From a virus, in IMG/VR virus record IMGVR_UViG_3300023087_000023, positions 1-49,366 of that record: DNA of 49,366 bases. One strand, 5' to 3'. The first letter of the stretch is position 1, and each line of letters opens with the position of its first letter. Shown in pieces: positions 23,928-33,784 of the stretch. The notes under the pieces are model-generated. The model worked only from the letters and a program-made list of their open reading frames with translations, searched no databases and was not told the DNA's origin. The position numbers and the translations under genes are program-made.

Positions 23928-26900
23928 TTCACCCCATTTTAGAATCAAGTTAGCATTTGTAGCTGCACCCGACACCTTATACACGTTAATAGCAAGTACG
24001 TCAGGTCCATTAGGGAAAGTTCCTCTTCCACCTAGCGTAGTATTTGTCAATTCCTTCAACTCACTAAAGTCAGCAGTTGACCTTTCTCCTGGTACCGCGA
24101 TAAACGAGAATACAGTTTCTCCTGGTTGTGCATACGGCGGTTGACTAAATTCAAATTGTATAGTACCTGTACTTGGCTGTAACGTGCCTGAAAATGCATT
24201 GTTAAATGTTACTTCGTAGTATGTTGTTCCAGCAAAAGACCTTTGTGCAATGGAGTTCACAGTTGTGTTAGCAGGGAAAGTAACTGTGCCGCCTGTCTGG
24301 GTGACTGTTGTACCGTTGGCAATTCCTGAAGCCAAATAACTCGCTGATGTTAAATATGCAAAGTTTCTGTTATTTAAAGTTGCATCAAGCGTAACAGTTA
24401 AATCATTAGCCTGGTTTTGATTAATATTGCCGGTTAATCTATCGCTTAGAATGAAATATCCATAATCTCCTGTGTCAGCAATAAATCCACCGTTTATTGT
24501 AGTGCCGTTACGAATATTGCCAGTATTAGAATCAACTTCAAGACCGCTTACAGGTGCTAAAGAAGTTGTTCCAAAGGTGTTCCTATAATCAGTTGCATTT
24601 ACCCAAAGATAATTAGATCTTCTATTACTTCTATATATACCTGTATCAAGTGTAGCTGTTAAGTTTGAAATTTGTGTACCTGTAGTGTTTGTAGCTGCTT
24701 GTCCAGTGGTCCATTTCACAGAACCTCCAGATGCTACCTGTGCAAAGCTAGGCTGACCACCTTGTGCAACTGAACTTAGTCCTGTCCAACCAACATCACT
24801 TGGGTTTGTAGGATAGTTTTGCGGATTTAGAATTCCTTCAATAACAATGCCGCCTGTGACAGTATTGCCCGAACTGTCACTACCATCTGACGTAATTTCA
24901 AGACCCTGTAGTAGCAATTGCGCTCTGTTTAGTAGTTCTCTTTCGCCTAAATCGCCTACAATAGCATTACTTACACTAGGTGCTAGTCTAATCATAAATG
25001 CAGTTTGTTTTGTTGTACTTGCTTCAATACCTGTTTCTGAATATGAAAAGATATAACCGCGATCTTCGTCAAATCCGCCGTCTGTAAGGAACGCAGAACC
25101 CCAGTGACTTATCAGTGGTGTAATTGTATTGCTTATAAGAACAACGCCTGTTTTATTTACATGAGACAAAGCACCTCCTGCACTATATGTTCTTTCAGCA
25201 CCTGCCTGGAAGTTAGTAAGTGTAGTTCCTCGTGTACATCCTGTAAGAGTATTAGTCGTTTTGTCATTACCTGTAAAACTAATAATTTCGTTATCAATGT
25301 ATACTGTTCCATTTGTAGGGAAGAAACTTGAATCTTCTAATGGTATTGTTGTTTGAGTGTTATCGATTGCTGCTGCAAGTTTGCCTGGGGGGCCTTCGTT
25401 TGTAACTTCATAACGCACAGGCAAGTTACCTGAACGCATAAATGCTTCTGTATTTACGTTTGAGTTACGCATTCTATGACAGAACACAAAGTTACCATCT
25501 GAGCCACGCAGCATAAAGTCAATAAAACCAGCACCGTACCATGAGTATTGAATACCAATCATCTGCATCTTAGCAATATCTATATCGTAGCCGCTTGGAC
25601 CTGTGCCGTCTAATCTATCTAAGTTGAAGTCTGATTGCTTAGTTTTCTTATCTGTAATCAGCATCATTTTTGCACCACTGATGTCGCTAACACCTCTAAA
25701 GTCAGGAGTAACATTTATCTCTGTCTGGCTTACTACATGTGATACTACATGGGTCATTCCTCGTATAATGACCCGATCTCCTGCTTTAAGCTGATCACGA
25801 AATCTTGTACCGCTTCCAATAAGTGTGTTACTATCACTGCTTACTGCCACAGTACCTGCAATTTGTAGTGTACCAGTACGCTGTACTACACTGATTTGTG
25901 TTCCGTCATATTCCCAGAAAATACCGTTTTGGTCATCAAAAATACCCGAACGTACTGTTGCACCATGCCAACTAACAACACTCATTTGAGCTCCGAAGCC
26001 AATTACTGCTTCTTGTTCCATTACTGGAACTGTATCTTCTACAGTGCCAACATTCCGTCTAGCTTTTAATTCATCCAGTGCAATTTTTACTCTATTATTA
26101 AGGTCAGTTGCTTGGTTTATTCCTTGCAAATAATTTGTTAATGCTAATTTATCGTCAGCTGTAACGGACCCGCTTCCGTTAAAGTCGCCCCATGAATAAC
26201 CATCATATGCTGTTTCATTGATAAAGAAATCATGAATATCGCTTGTGTTTGTTCCTAAGATTATGTCATCAAAAACTTGTACTATAGGATAATCTGCAAT
26301 ATTGGTAGCAGTAAGATATTCAGTTGTATCGCCCAATCTACGCAATGCTCTTACTTTGAATGTCCTTTCATTTACAACTTCCTGAACAGTATAATCATAG
26401 TCCGGAGGAGTTACAGATTGTAAACCACTATTATAACCTGAGGTTTCTATACCTAATAAACGTATAACGCCTCCGGCCTGTACTCCGTGATCGTTATCAT
26501 CTGTAGTAATTGTAATAAGATTACCAACTTCGGTACCTTCTGCTGACACACTTTTTAGATCATAACTAGGAGCAAACAGTGCACCAGTTGTATACATAAT
26601 ACCTTTACCTGATTGATAACGAATATATTTTTTACTTTGACGTATTGCTTGCGCACCGTGTTGTGGACCGCCGGTGCCTAACTGTACGCCACCATCAAAT
26701 GGCCTGTGAATAAAAAACGAATCTGGTCTTGTGTAAAATGTTCCTGCAATAACGTCTGTTGCACTTGTCGATATTGTGCCTGCGGTTCTTGCATTAAATC
26801 TTAGTTTTGTTGTAGAAGGAATATTAGTTGCTAAAAATGCGCCTGCTGCTAATGAGTGATTGTTTGAACCATCGTCTGAAGTGACTGTTATAATAAAACT

Positions 26901-29900
26901 ATTACCAGGTACAATTCCATGTGGTGTGCCAAATGTAGCTTCTAGTGTAGCAAGTTCACTAAAATCAACTGTAGATCCTATAGGAATTGTAGCTGTAGTC
27001 AATTCACTCATGGTCATAGTACAAATCAAAGCTAAATTTGTTCCTGGTTCAGCACTTGTAAATGTTGTGTTAACGCTTGTAATCGCACCTCCAGAAACTC
27101 CTGTTACAAAGAATACAATCTCATTTTGTACTTGTCCGTCTAACTGATTACCAGGAATACTTAATGTGTTTCCTAATTCATAGTTAGACCCACCATTTTG
27201 TAGAGTAATATTTGAATATGTACCATTTGATCTAGTAACATCAAATACTGCGCCTGTTCCTTGCGGAATTTCTGCAATAGGACTTAAATTTGTATATGAT
27301 AAAGTACCATTATTACCAGTACCTGTGAAAGTAAAGGTAGTTATATCTCCAGAAGCCCCTACACCTGTTACTGTAATTGTAATGTCATTTGTAGGTGTTT
27401 CGCCTCCTATCAAATTACCTCTGATGTAAAGTTCCTGATTGACTGCATAATTAGAACCAGCTGAAGCTAGTGTTACTGTATACACTGTAGCATTTAGATC
27501 AACATCAAATAATGCACCCGACGGACTAATTGTATTAAATAATCCAGTCGTAATAGTTTCTTCGTTTACTGCTACACCAGCTACACTTACAGCAGTTATT
27601 GCACCGCTCCCGTCAACATTATCTACAGTAACAGTTGCATTGTTCGTTGTACTTGCACCTCCTAGAGCTGCACCATCTACTACTAAAGTATCGTTGATGC
27701 TATAACCAGAACCTGCTGCTACTGGTGCAACAATTGCTTCGTACACTGTACCTACTCTTCGTATATCAAGTGTTGCAGTAGTATTTGCTCCTGTTGCAGT
27801 ATATGTAACATTAGGATATACTACATCGGCATTAGGTGCAGTACCACTTATTGATAACCCTGTAACATTACCTGTTCCACCAACAGAAGTTATTGTAACT
27901 AATGCGTCTTCAACACCGTCTGTTCCACCGAATTCGCTGCCTAAAATACGAACTTGTTCATACGCAATATAATCTTGAGAAGCATCTGTACTTGCAAGTG
28001 CAACACTAAATACGTTATTGGACAGAGTAACATCTAAAACTAAACCAAAACCATTTCCACCTAAATGTAAACCTGGTACATCAGTAAAAGATGCAACAGA
28101 ACCTATTGCTGTGCCAGAAAGTGTAGCAGAAGTTACGCCGCCGTTGGCATTTACACCATCAATGTAAATTGTACAGTCATTTGCAGGAGTTGCACCTCCT
28201 AATTGAGGACCTAATACCTTAAGTCTATCACCGATCTTGTAAAAACTACCAGGTACTGAAATTTGATCTAATGAATATGCTCCGCCTGATCTTGTAATAT
28301 CAAATTGGGCTGCTACGCCGTCAACAGGCTCAGTATTTGGCAAAAGACCTGTGTATGTTTTGGTATTACTAGTAATAGGTGCAGTTAATGCACCACTTAA
28401 TTCTAGTGTGTTGCCGACTATGTTGTTTATAAAAACTGCTTGTCCGTCGCCTCTGTCAACAGCAAGATTTTGTACAATTCCTGATACACTTGTTACAGTG
28501 ATTTCTGTATCTCCAGGCTGCTGATTTTCTGAAATATCTAATGTCAAGTATTCGCCGCCGCCGTTAGAGTTATCAATAAAGTTTGTTACCTGTGCACCTG
28601 TTTGTATTCCTGTCCCGTTAAGTGGAGAACCAATTTCAGGAGAGTTACCATCATAAGGAATAGTGTTTACACCTGCAGGTACTTGTAACTGAGCTGTCAT
28701 TGTGCCTGCAGAACCATTACTAACTACTTGGAAATCTGCATTTGTAATTCCTGCTCCTGTATAAAATCCTGCTTCTCTCAATTGTGTGTAGTTTGTAGAT
28801 AAAACTTCACCGTTGCTTATGCCAACTTTAGACTTAGCATAGTAAGTAAACGTTCTATCTGTAGGAACACTAACAATAACAAATGAACCTTCTGCTCTAG
28901 CTGCGCCTGTTACACTATTTTCTAATGCTTTAATCGTAATAGGGGTACCGTCCTGAAATCCATGTGGAGCAACTGTTTCGACAGTAATCAAACTTGCGCC
29001 TATTCCGTTTGTACCTGCAGAAGCATCTGTAGTTATGCTCAGAACGTCTGCGTCAGTACCTGGTATTTCGTAAACTGACGGGTAGCCACGCATCATTGCA
29101 ATAGCACTCCATTTGGTAGGCTGTAAGCCATACTCAAAGTCAGCATCAAGCATTGAAAGCGGCGGCGCAATGCGCATACGCTCAATTGCGTCTGTACCAA
29201 AATCATATGGTCTTACTGTTTGTATACTCTTGCCGTTTTCAATTTTTTCTACAAAAATTTGTAACTCGTCTGTTGAAGGATGTGCACTAGTGTTATAATC
29301 CAGTGACACAATAGTGACTGCATCAGTTGTTTGGAGATAACTAGGAAAGTTTTCACTATCTCCTCTAGTGACTAGTTCTATTTCGCCACCTAATGTAGGA
29401 TCTGCAAAATTATATATAATTTGGTTCTCTGTTGAGTCTGTTATAAGTAAAAGTTCGTCAATATCATAACGACCTTGTATAGAAATTTGTCCTACACCTG
29501 TATCTTCAAAAACAGGAAGTGAAGATGTTCCGTTATGGATTACATTAATTACAACAGTGCTTAATTCGTCAATACGTGATAATGCACCAGCCTCTCCGGT
29601 AGCAGATCCTATTGTTTGGCTTACACCCTGTACATTCTGAGGAGTCCATGTAGTATTTGTAAAAATATAGTCAGTAATTAATCTTTGAATAAATGCATGG
29701 GCTGCTAGTTCAGGGCCTCGGTCACCGTCTACTTGAGCGACTCCGTTATCCCAATAATAATTTACATACTTATAAGTTTTACTATTGCCGCCATATCTTA
29801 TATCATATTTGTACGCATCAATAATTAAACCAATGTCACGTTCACACTTGGCTTGGCTAGTATTTTGATAGTTAAAAAATACATCCTTAACTGCATTTGT

Positions 29901-30362
29901 TTTTGCACTGTAAAAAGTATGCGTACTTGTGTCAGATGATATACCTACATTTACTGTAACAGTTGTAGCAGTCGTGGCAGTAATTATAATTGGTTTATTA
30001 TAGTATGGATCATGACCAGTTTCGTTTGGCACACCGACAGGTCTTGGATATGGATGTAAACTTGCATTACTATCTAACTCACATGTAAATGTAATGCCGT
30101 GGGTATCTATCATTATAGCATCGCCGACATTAAATGTATGTGTGCCTATAGTGATAGTCATGTCTCCGGTAGCAGGTATATAAGTAGCATCAGTAGGTGT
30201 ATACTGTGCTGCATTTGCTATTCTGTCAGTAATATACTGTGTACCCTCTTTTTGGATAAACTCTTTATTGTCTACTAACAGGCTGTATGCATTTGGGTAA
30301 AGATTATCATCTCTACCTATACCTGGTTTAAATACGTAATTTTTTATTTGTGTTTTTGCCAT
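23916..30362 (-). CDS. Giant virion protein, probable tail fibre or baseplate-associated
   Basis: A 2148-residue protein of a type common in marine T4-like phages. It starts MAKTQIKNYVFKPGIGRDDN. Near residues 172-200 AKCERDIGLIIDAYKYD with YGGN is a motif shared with the two giant fibre genes at the right end. Near 390-435 RMRIAPPLSMLDADFEYGLQPT and GYPSVYEIPG are a highly conserved block. Residues 670-1105 are five tandem beta-rich repeats of about 87 residues. At about 1390-1410 DFNGSGSVTADDKLALTNYL resembles a dockerin-type calcium loop. The C-terminal 500 residues are beta-rich. It lies downstream of two small virion genes with a GGATC ribosome site and no own promoter. Role in the tail is an inference from composition. 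Confidence 0.8.
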   Translation of the reverse strand: MAKTQIKNYVFKPGIGRDDNLYPNAYSLLVDNKEFIQKEGTQYITDRIANAAQYTPTDATYIPATGDMTITIGTHTFNVGDAIMIDTHGITFTCELDSNASLHPYPRPVGVPNETGHDPYYNKPIIITATTATTVTVNVGISSDTSTHTFYSAKTNAVKDVFFNYQNTSQAKCERDIGLIIDAYKYDIRYGGNSKTYKYVNYYWDNGVAQVDGDRGPELAAHAFIQRLITDYIFTNTTWTPQNVQGVSQTIGSATGEAGALSRIDELSTVVINVIHNGTSSLPVFEDTGVGQISIQGRYDIDELLLITDSTENQIIYNFADPTLGGEIELVTRGDSENFPSYLQTTDAVTIVSLDYNTSAHPSTDELQIFVEKIENGKSIQTVRPYDFGTDAIERMRIAPPLSMLDADFEYGLQPTKWSAIAMMRGYPSVYEIPGTDADVLSITTDASAGTNGIGASLITVETVAPHGFQDGTPITIKALENSVTGAARAEGSFVIVSVPTDRTFTYYAKSKVGISNGEVLSTNYTQLREAGFYTGAGITNADFQVVSNGSAGTMTAQLQVPAGVNTIPYDGNSPEIGSPLNGTGIQTGAQVTNFIDNSNGGGEYLTLDISENQQPGDTEITVTSVSGIVQNLAVDRGDGQAVFINNIVGNTLELSGALTAPITSNTKTYTGLLPNTEPVDGVAAQFDITRSGGAYSLDQISVPGSFYKIGDRLKVLGPQLGGATPANDCTIYIDGVNANGGVTSATLSGTAIGSVASFTDVPGLHLGGNGFGLVLDVTLSNNVFSVALASTDASQDYIAYEQVRILGSEFGGTDGVEDALVTITSVGGTGNVTGLSISGTAPNADVVYPNVTYTATGANTTATLDIRRVGTVYEAIVAPVAAGSGYSINDTLVVDGAALGGASTTNNATVTVDNVDGSGAITAVSVAGVAVNEETITTGLFNTISPSGALFDVDLNATVYTVTLASAGSNYAVNQELYIRGNLIGGETPTNDITITVTGVGASGDITTFTFTGTGNNGTLSYTNLSPIAEIPQGTGAVFDVTRSNGTYSNITLQNGGSNYELGNTLSIPGNQLDGQVQNEIVFFVTGVSGGAITSVNTTFTSAEPGTNLALICTMTMSELTTATIPIGSTVDFSELATLEATFGTPHGIVPGNSFIITVTSDDGSNNHSLAAGAFLATNIPSTTKLRFNARTAGTISTSATDVIAGTFYTRPDSFFIHRPFDGGVQLGTGGPQHGAQAIRQSKKYIRYQSGKGIMYTTGALFAPSYDLKSVSAEGTEVGNLITITTDDNDHGVQAGGVIRLLGIETSGYNSGLQSVTPPDYDYTVQEVVNERTFKVRALRRLGDTTEYLTATNIADYPIVQVFDDIILGTNTSDIHDFFINETAYDGYSWGDFNGSGSVTADDKLALTNYLQGINQATDLNNRVKIALDELKARRNVGTVEDTVPVMEQEAVIGFGAQMSVVSWHGATVRSGIFDDQNGIFWEYDGTQISVVQRTGTLQIAGTVAVSSDSNTLIGSGTRFRDQLKAGDRVIIRGMTHVVSHVVSQTEINVTPDFRGVSDISGAKMMLITDKKTKQSDFNLDRLDGTGPSGYDIDIAKMQMIGIQYSWYGAGFIDFMLRGSDGNFVFCHRMRNSNVNTEAFMRSGNLPVRYEVTNEGPPGKLAAAIDNTQTTIPLEDSSFFPTNGTVYIDNEIISFTGNDKTTNTLTGCTRGTTLTNFQAGAERTYSAGGALSHVNKTGVVLISNTITPLISHWGSAFLTDGGFDEDRGYIFSYSETGIEASTTKQTAFMIRLAPSVSNAIVGDLGERELLNRAQLLLQGLEITSDGSDSSGNTVTGGIVIEGILNPQNYPTNPSDVGWTGLSSVAQGGQPSFAQVASGGSVKWTTGQAATNTTGTQISNLTATLDTGIYRSNRRSNYLWVNATDYRNTFGTTSLAPVSGLEVDSNTGNIRNGTTINGGFIADTGDYGYFILSDRLTGNINQNQANDLTVTLDATLNNRNFAYLTSASYLASGIANGTTVTQTGGTVTFPANTTVNSIAQRSFAGTTYYEVTFNNAFSGTLQPSTGTIQFEFSQPPYAQPGETVFSFIAVPGERSTADFSELKELTNTTLGGRGTFPNGPDVLAINVYKVSGAATNANLILKWGEAQA
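26120..26195 (-). other. Dockerin-like calcium-loop segment in the giant virion protein
   Basis: Encodes GDFNGSGSVTADDKLALTNY, a D-x-N-G-S-G-x-V-x-x-D-D calcium-loop pattern followed by an amphipathic helix, as in one half of a dockerin domain. Similar loops appear in three other virion proteins here. Confidence 0.6.
27048..28349 (-). repeat. Five tandem ~87-residue repeats in the giant virion protein
   Basis: Each unit has the pattern F-D-V-T-R-x-x-G-x-Y ... G-S-x-Y-x-(L/I)-G-(D/N)-x-L-x-(I/V)-x-G-x-x-L-G-G ... T-I-T-V-x-G-V-x-x-x-G-x-I-T. The repeats start near residues 680, 770, 860, 945 and 1035. They have diverged in sequence but kept spacing, giving a rod-like beta structure. Confidence 0.75.
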
Positions 30363-30365
30363 TTT

Positions 30366-31274
30366 TTATGATCCAAGTGCTATTGAGTAGACAATTGATG
30401 TTTTATCTACATATCCTTTGTTTGTTATATTTACTCTAGTAGCAGGTTCTTGACTAACTTCGCCACTAGTCATTTTTACTGTTGAAGGAGATGTGCCTCC
30501 AATGGGTGTGCTGTCTATTGTGCTCGATGTAATTGCACTATTGTTTATAGGAATACTTAACCCAGTCTCATCTATTTTACCTAAAAGAATATTCTCTATT
30601 TTTAACACTATTCGATTTGCAGCATTAAACTCTAGATTAGTTGTAGCATTAAAACTACTTACGCCTAATCCGTTTACATCTACTCCTTTAGTGGTTGTGT
30701 ATCCTCCGACACTTAAATTTTTTCCAATGCTTGCTCCGCCTCTAGCAATAAATGCTCCTGTTCCTACGCCAGTTGAGTCAGTAAGTGCAGTACTTTCTAA
30801 AGTTCCAAATTTACCAGGAGAATCTAAAATTTCAAATTCGCCCATTATACTACCGTCTACATTTCCATAGTATAGTGTATCGGGAGCATTGATAGGTACA
30901 GACCATTGTAATTGTCCATCATCTCTACCTTGAGCTGCTGCACCAACTGTGCCGTCAGAATGAACAATGCCTTCGTTGTATAATGTTATCCCAGGATTAT
31001 CGCTATAAATTTTAAGTACATGATTATTGAGATCTAAATTGAATGTATATCTCAAATTTCTGTACAAAGTAATCTTTGGATTTTCTCCTGTCTCTCCAGA
31101 AAATATAAACCCTGTAGTGCTGTCGTTTATTGTATAATCACTGACGCCGCCAGTGCCGCCTCCGGCACCTGCTGCTTGAATAGATAAGGCAATAATATTT
31201 CCGTTTGCATCTACACTGAATCCAGGGCTCTTAAAGCCAAACTCAGATTCAAAAGGATTATTTGTTACTGGCAT
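30366..31274 (-). CDS. Putative virion structural protein
   Basis: A 302-residue protein of the kind found beside fibre genes in marine T4-like phages. The first third has a Gly-rich linker and YTFNLDLNNHVLKIYSDNPG, a conserved block. The middle is cupredoxin-like in pattern (LQWSVPINAPDTLYYGNVDGSIMGEFEI). The last third resembles repeats that end tail-fibre proteins (GVDVNGLGVSSFNATTNLEFNAANRIVL and TNKGYVD). GGAG lies before the ATG, behind a perfect TATAAATA. It is the promoter-proximal gene for the giant virion gene, 3 bases downstream. Confidence 0.72.
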   Translation of the reverse strand: MPVTNNPFESEFGFKSPGFSVDANGNIIALSIQAAGAGGGTGGVSDYTINDSTTGFIFSGETGENPKITLYRNLRYTFNLDLNNHVLKIYSDNPGITLYNEGIVHSDGTVGAAAQGRDDGQLQWSVPINAPDTLYYGNVDGSIMGEFEILDSPGKFGTLESTALTDSTGVGTGAFIARGGASIGKNLSVGGYTTTKGVDVNGLGVSSFNATTNLEFNAANRIVLKIENILLGKIDETGLSIPINNSAITSSTIDSTPIGGTSPSTVKMTSGEVSQEPATRVNITNKGYVDKTSIVYSIALGS

Positions 31275-31291
31275 TATCTTCTCCGTTACTG

Positions 31292-31299
31292 TATTTATA
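31292..31299 (-). promoter_or_regulatory. Late promoter TATAAATA upstream of the 302-residue gene
   Basis: TATAAATA followed by C on the minus strand, 17 nt before the ATG. This is the exact T4 late consensus and is the only site here with T in the first place. The stop codon of the upstream gene lies inside it. Confidence 0.65.
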
Positions 31300-31690
31300 C
31301 GTCACTCAATGTATGATAATAATCTGCACTGAACATAATTCTGCAACCTGCTACGTTTTGATTTGCAGGATTAGCTAAAAGTACAAATGTAGATGAGTCT
31401 ACTGTTGCATCTAATGTAACTAATTTTTCTTGTATATTAGCCCTTCCTACAATAGAAATACTTGCATCGTTTGGACCTGCTATAACAATAGCTTTTAATA
31501 TCTCTTTACTATCTCTTCCATGATCTACTACAATTGTGTATTCCGCAGCCACTACTTCTCCAACATGCCACGAATCTACTACTGTATTTTCGTAAACTTG
31601 CTTCCAACGAGGACTATGTGAAAATTGTGTATTGTTTTTTAATTTTAGAGTGCCGTTTGCACCCCTAGCAAAATACGTGTTAAAATCCAT
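31295..31690 (-). CDS. Small conserved virion protein
   Basis: A 131-residue protein of the type found next to fibre and baseplate genes in marine T4-like phages; specific function unknown. Sequence is beta-rich with VVDSWHVGEVVAAEYTIVVDHG near residues 38-58 and repeated strands after. No catalytic motif or membrane segment is seen. It starts the fibre-related operon, behind a GATAAATA octamer and a TTAGGAT ribosome site. Confidence 0.7.
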   Translation of the reverse strand: MDFNTYFARGANGTLKLKNNTQFSHSPRWKQVYENTVVDSWHVGEVVAAEYTIVVDHGRDSKEILKAIVIAGPNDASISIVGRANIQEKLVTLDATVDSSTFVLLANPANQNVAGCRIMFSADYYHTLSDV

Positions 31691-31717
31691 TGTTTATCCT
31701 AAGTTCAATATTAATAA

Positions 31718-31725
31718 TATTTATC
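31718..31725 (-). promoter_or_regulatory. Late-promoter-like octamer upstream of the 131-residue gene
   Basis: GATAAATA on the minus strand, 27 nt before the ATG at 31690. It lies in the divergent gap with the plus-strand operon beginning at 31766. Confidence 0.5.
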
Positions 31726-31731
31726 TAATTC

Positions 31732-31737
31732 TATAAT
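31732..31737 (+). promoter_or_regulatory. -10-like element before the 241-residue gene
   Basis: TATAAT on the plus strand in the divergent gap; no good -35 is seen at the right spacing. The downstream leader contains CAGGAG (31750-31754) before ATG 31766. Confidence 0.35.
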
Positions 31738-31765
31738 AAGTAATTAAACAGGAGTAATAAAAAAT

Positions 31766-32491
31766 ATGTTCAAGAAATCAGTCGTACTAAATTTGTATAC
31801 AGCTAATCCTGCTGCGTACGAAACTGCCAAGCCGAACTGGGGTAAAGACAAACCAAAACCTAGCTGGTTGAAAGAATTAAAAACAAGTATGACAATGTGG
31901 TGGGATCATCTAGGAATGTGGGGTAAAACAAGTACAGTTGCTATATGTCCTGGAATTAGAGAATATATAGCTACTCCTATTCATCAAAATATGTGGGCTG
32001 ATTTAGATATAAGAGTTAATCCAGACGGCACATTTACAACATCTGCAGAAATGAGACCATGGGATGTTCATGTAAGCGAGCATCCAGAAATTCAATGGAA
32101 AGGTCTTTATACAGGAAAAAGGCTTGCACTAAAATTAGATAATCCCTGGAAGGCTGTTTCTGATTCTCCTATTAATTACTTAATGTGTGAATCTCACTAT
32201 TCTACTAATTATTTTAGAGATCGGCAAGTATGGATGAGTCCAGGCGTTACAAATTACAAATATCAGCACAGCTTAAATGTACACTTAAATTGTCCTGTCA
32301 AAGAAGAACCTTATATAGTTTCTTTAAAATATGATTGTCCGTTAATAAGTATATTTCCTATGACAGACAGGCACGTAGAAATTAGACATCATTTAATTGA
32401 TCAAGATCAATGGAATAAAATTGGCAGCCAAATGCCAATGACAATGGTTGGAAGATATTATAGACAAAAAGGAGTCAAAAAGCTACAATGA
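31766..32491 (+). CDS. Unknown protein, first of a tandem pair
   Basis: A 241-residue soluble protein that I do not recognise. It is rich in Trp and His (MWWDHLGMWG, PWDVHVSEHPEIQW), with a beta-rich C-terminal half (EEPYIVSLKYDCPLISIFPM and VEIRHHLIDQDQW). It starts after a CAGGAG site and ends in an ATGA overlap with the next gene. Its C-terminal strand pattern (EP-x-I ... TDR) recurs in the next protein, so the two may be distant paralogues. The operon then leads into two 2OG-Fe(II) oxygenases, which suggests a shared modification pathway, by context only. Confidence 0.7.
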   Translation: MFKKSVVLNLYTANPAAYETAKPNWGKDKPKPSWLKELKTSMTMWWDHLGMWGKTSTVAICPGIREYIATPIHQNMWADLDIRVNPDGTFTTSAEMRPWDVHVSEHPEIQWKGLYTGKRLALKLDNPWKAVSDSPINYLMCESHYSTNYFRDRQVWMSPGVTNYKYQHSLNVHLNCPVKEEPYIVSLKYDCPLISIFPMTDRHVEIRHHLIDQDQWNKIGSQMPMTMVGRYYRQKGVKKLQ

Positions 32492-33198
32492 AGACAGTTT
32501 ACTGGGCACCTTGGGGACATCCTAGTTCTGAACTTGCAGAACGTTTTATTTCCTATTCCGATCCTGTTAATGTCTTACAAGATCTACAATTACTTAATAA
32601 TAAAAATAATAAACAAGACAATTTTTTAAATTGTCCTGCATTTGTTAATCAATATAAAAATACATTTATGTTCAAGAGTCCTACTTTTGCAGATATAGAA
32701 ATTAGAGGCAATGAAATAGTAGGACATAATGGTACAACTAACAAACATCTTATTACTAAACAACCTAGTTTAATAAATTCTCATACAATTAAAGTATATG
32801 CTAATTGGATATTTTTTTGCGAAGAAGAATTACATATGGAGTCTATGCATCCTTTTATGCATAGAACTACTGCATCAAATCATGGTTATTATGTGCCGGG
32901 AGGTTTTGATATTAGTCAATGGTTTAGACCATTAGAATATGCATTCCAACTTTTTCCTGATGAGACTAAATTTAAGATTAATCAAGACGAGCCTATGATA
33001 TATGTTAGATTTAACACTACAGACAGAATACAATTAAAAAAATTTAGATTATCGCAAGAATTATTTGATCATTCTATTAGTTGTGTTAGATTGAAAGATT
33101 TCTGGCATCAACGTAATTTAAAAAAATTATATGAAATGTTTAATCAGTCTAGAATTAAAAAAAATATTCTCAAAGAAATAAAAAATAATATTATGTAA
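32488..33198 (+). CDS. Unknown protein, second of a tandem pair
   Basis: A 236-residue soluble protein with no recognised family. It begins MKTVYWAPWGHPSSELAE, has an aromatic and His-rich middle (MHPFMHRTTASNHGYYVPGG) and a basic C-terminus. DEPMIYVRFNTTDRIQ matches in layout the EEPYIVSL ... MTDRHVE part of the preceding protein. It is translationally coupled to that gene by ATGA and followed 10 bases later by the first oxygenase gene. AT content is high, like the whole four-gene plus-strand block. Confidence 0.68.
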   Translation: MKTVYWAPWGHPSSELAERFISYSDPVNVLQDLQLLNNKNNKQDNFLNCPAFVNQYKNTFMFKSPTFADIEIRGNEIVGHNGTTNKHLITKQPSLINSHTIKVYANWIFFCEEELHMESMHPFMHRTTASNHGYYVPGGFDISQWFRPLEYAFQLFPDETKFKINQDEPMIYVRFNTTDRIQLKKFRLSQELFDHSISCVRLKDFWHQRNLKKLYEMFNQSRIKKNILKEIKNNIM

Positions 33199-33208
33199 AG
33201 TACACTAA

Positions 33209-33775
33209 ATGCAAAATCTACAGTTATTTCCTACCAATGTTTACAAAGATTATATTAACGAAAACATGAGATTAGATCTTCTATCTCTATGTAACAAATA
33301 TACGGCGGAAACAACTACAAATTTATTACACATAGAAAACTTTCCTAGCACCCTTGCAAATCAAGAATTGCAAAACAATGTCAATAATGAAATAGTTGTA
33401 AAAATGGTTTTCAATTTTTTGTTTGAAAAAGTGAAGGAAATATCGTATGCTAACGGCGTTACACTAACACAAGAAGATATAAGGCCGTATGGCTTTTTTA
33501 GTTCTATGAATAAAGGTGCATACCTAAGACAACATAGTCATAAGGATTGTAAATTTAGTGGTATAATATATTTAGAAGTAGGTGACGATGTTCCTGGGTT
33601 ACTTTTTCACGATCCTAGACCTTTGGCAAAATTTACAAATTCTCAAGAACATCAATCCCTATATCAAGTAAAAGCAGAAAATAATTTATTATTAATATGG
33701 GATAATTGGTTAGACCATGAAGTATTACCAAAAAGCAATGCCCAACCTAGAAAGTCATTTACATTTAATTTATAA
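33209..33775 (+). CDS. 2OG-Fe(II) oxygenase family protein 1
   Basis: A 188-residue protein of the 2-oxoglutarate/Fe(II) dioxygenase type, which usually hydroxylates an amino acid, peptide, sugar or base. The iron ligands are likely H111 and D113 in QHSHKDCKFSGIIYLE and H170 in WDNWLDHEVLP; R181 in PRKSFTFN would bind 2OG. This is the layout of the short phage and bacterial family whose C-terminus reads W-L-x-H-x-V-x-P ... R-x-S-x-x-F-N. The substrate is unknown. It sits in the plus-strand block directly before a second, different oxygenase. Confidence 0.8.
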   Translation: MQNLQLFPTNVYKDYINENMRLDLLSLCNKYTAETTTNLLHIENFPSTLANQELQNNVNNEIVVKMVFNFLFEKVKEISYANGVTLTQEDIRPYGFFSSMNKGAYLRQHSHKDCKFSGIIYLEVGDDVPGLLFHDPRPLAKFTNSQEHQSLYQVKAENNLLLIWDNWLDHEVLPKSNAQPRKSFTFNL

Positions 33776-33784
33776 GGAAAGCTA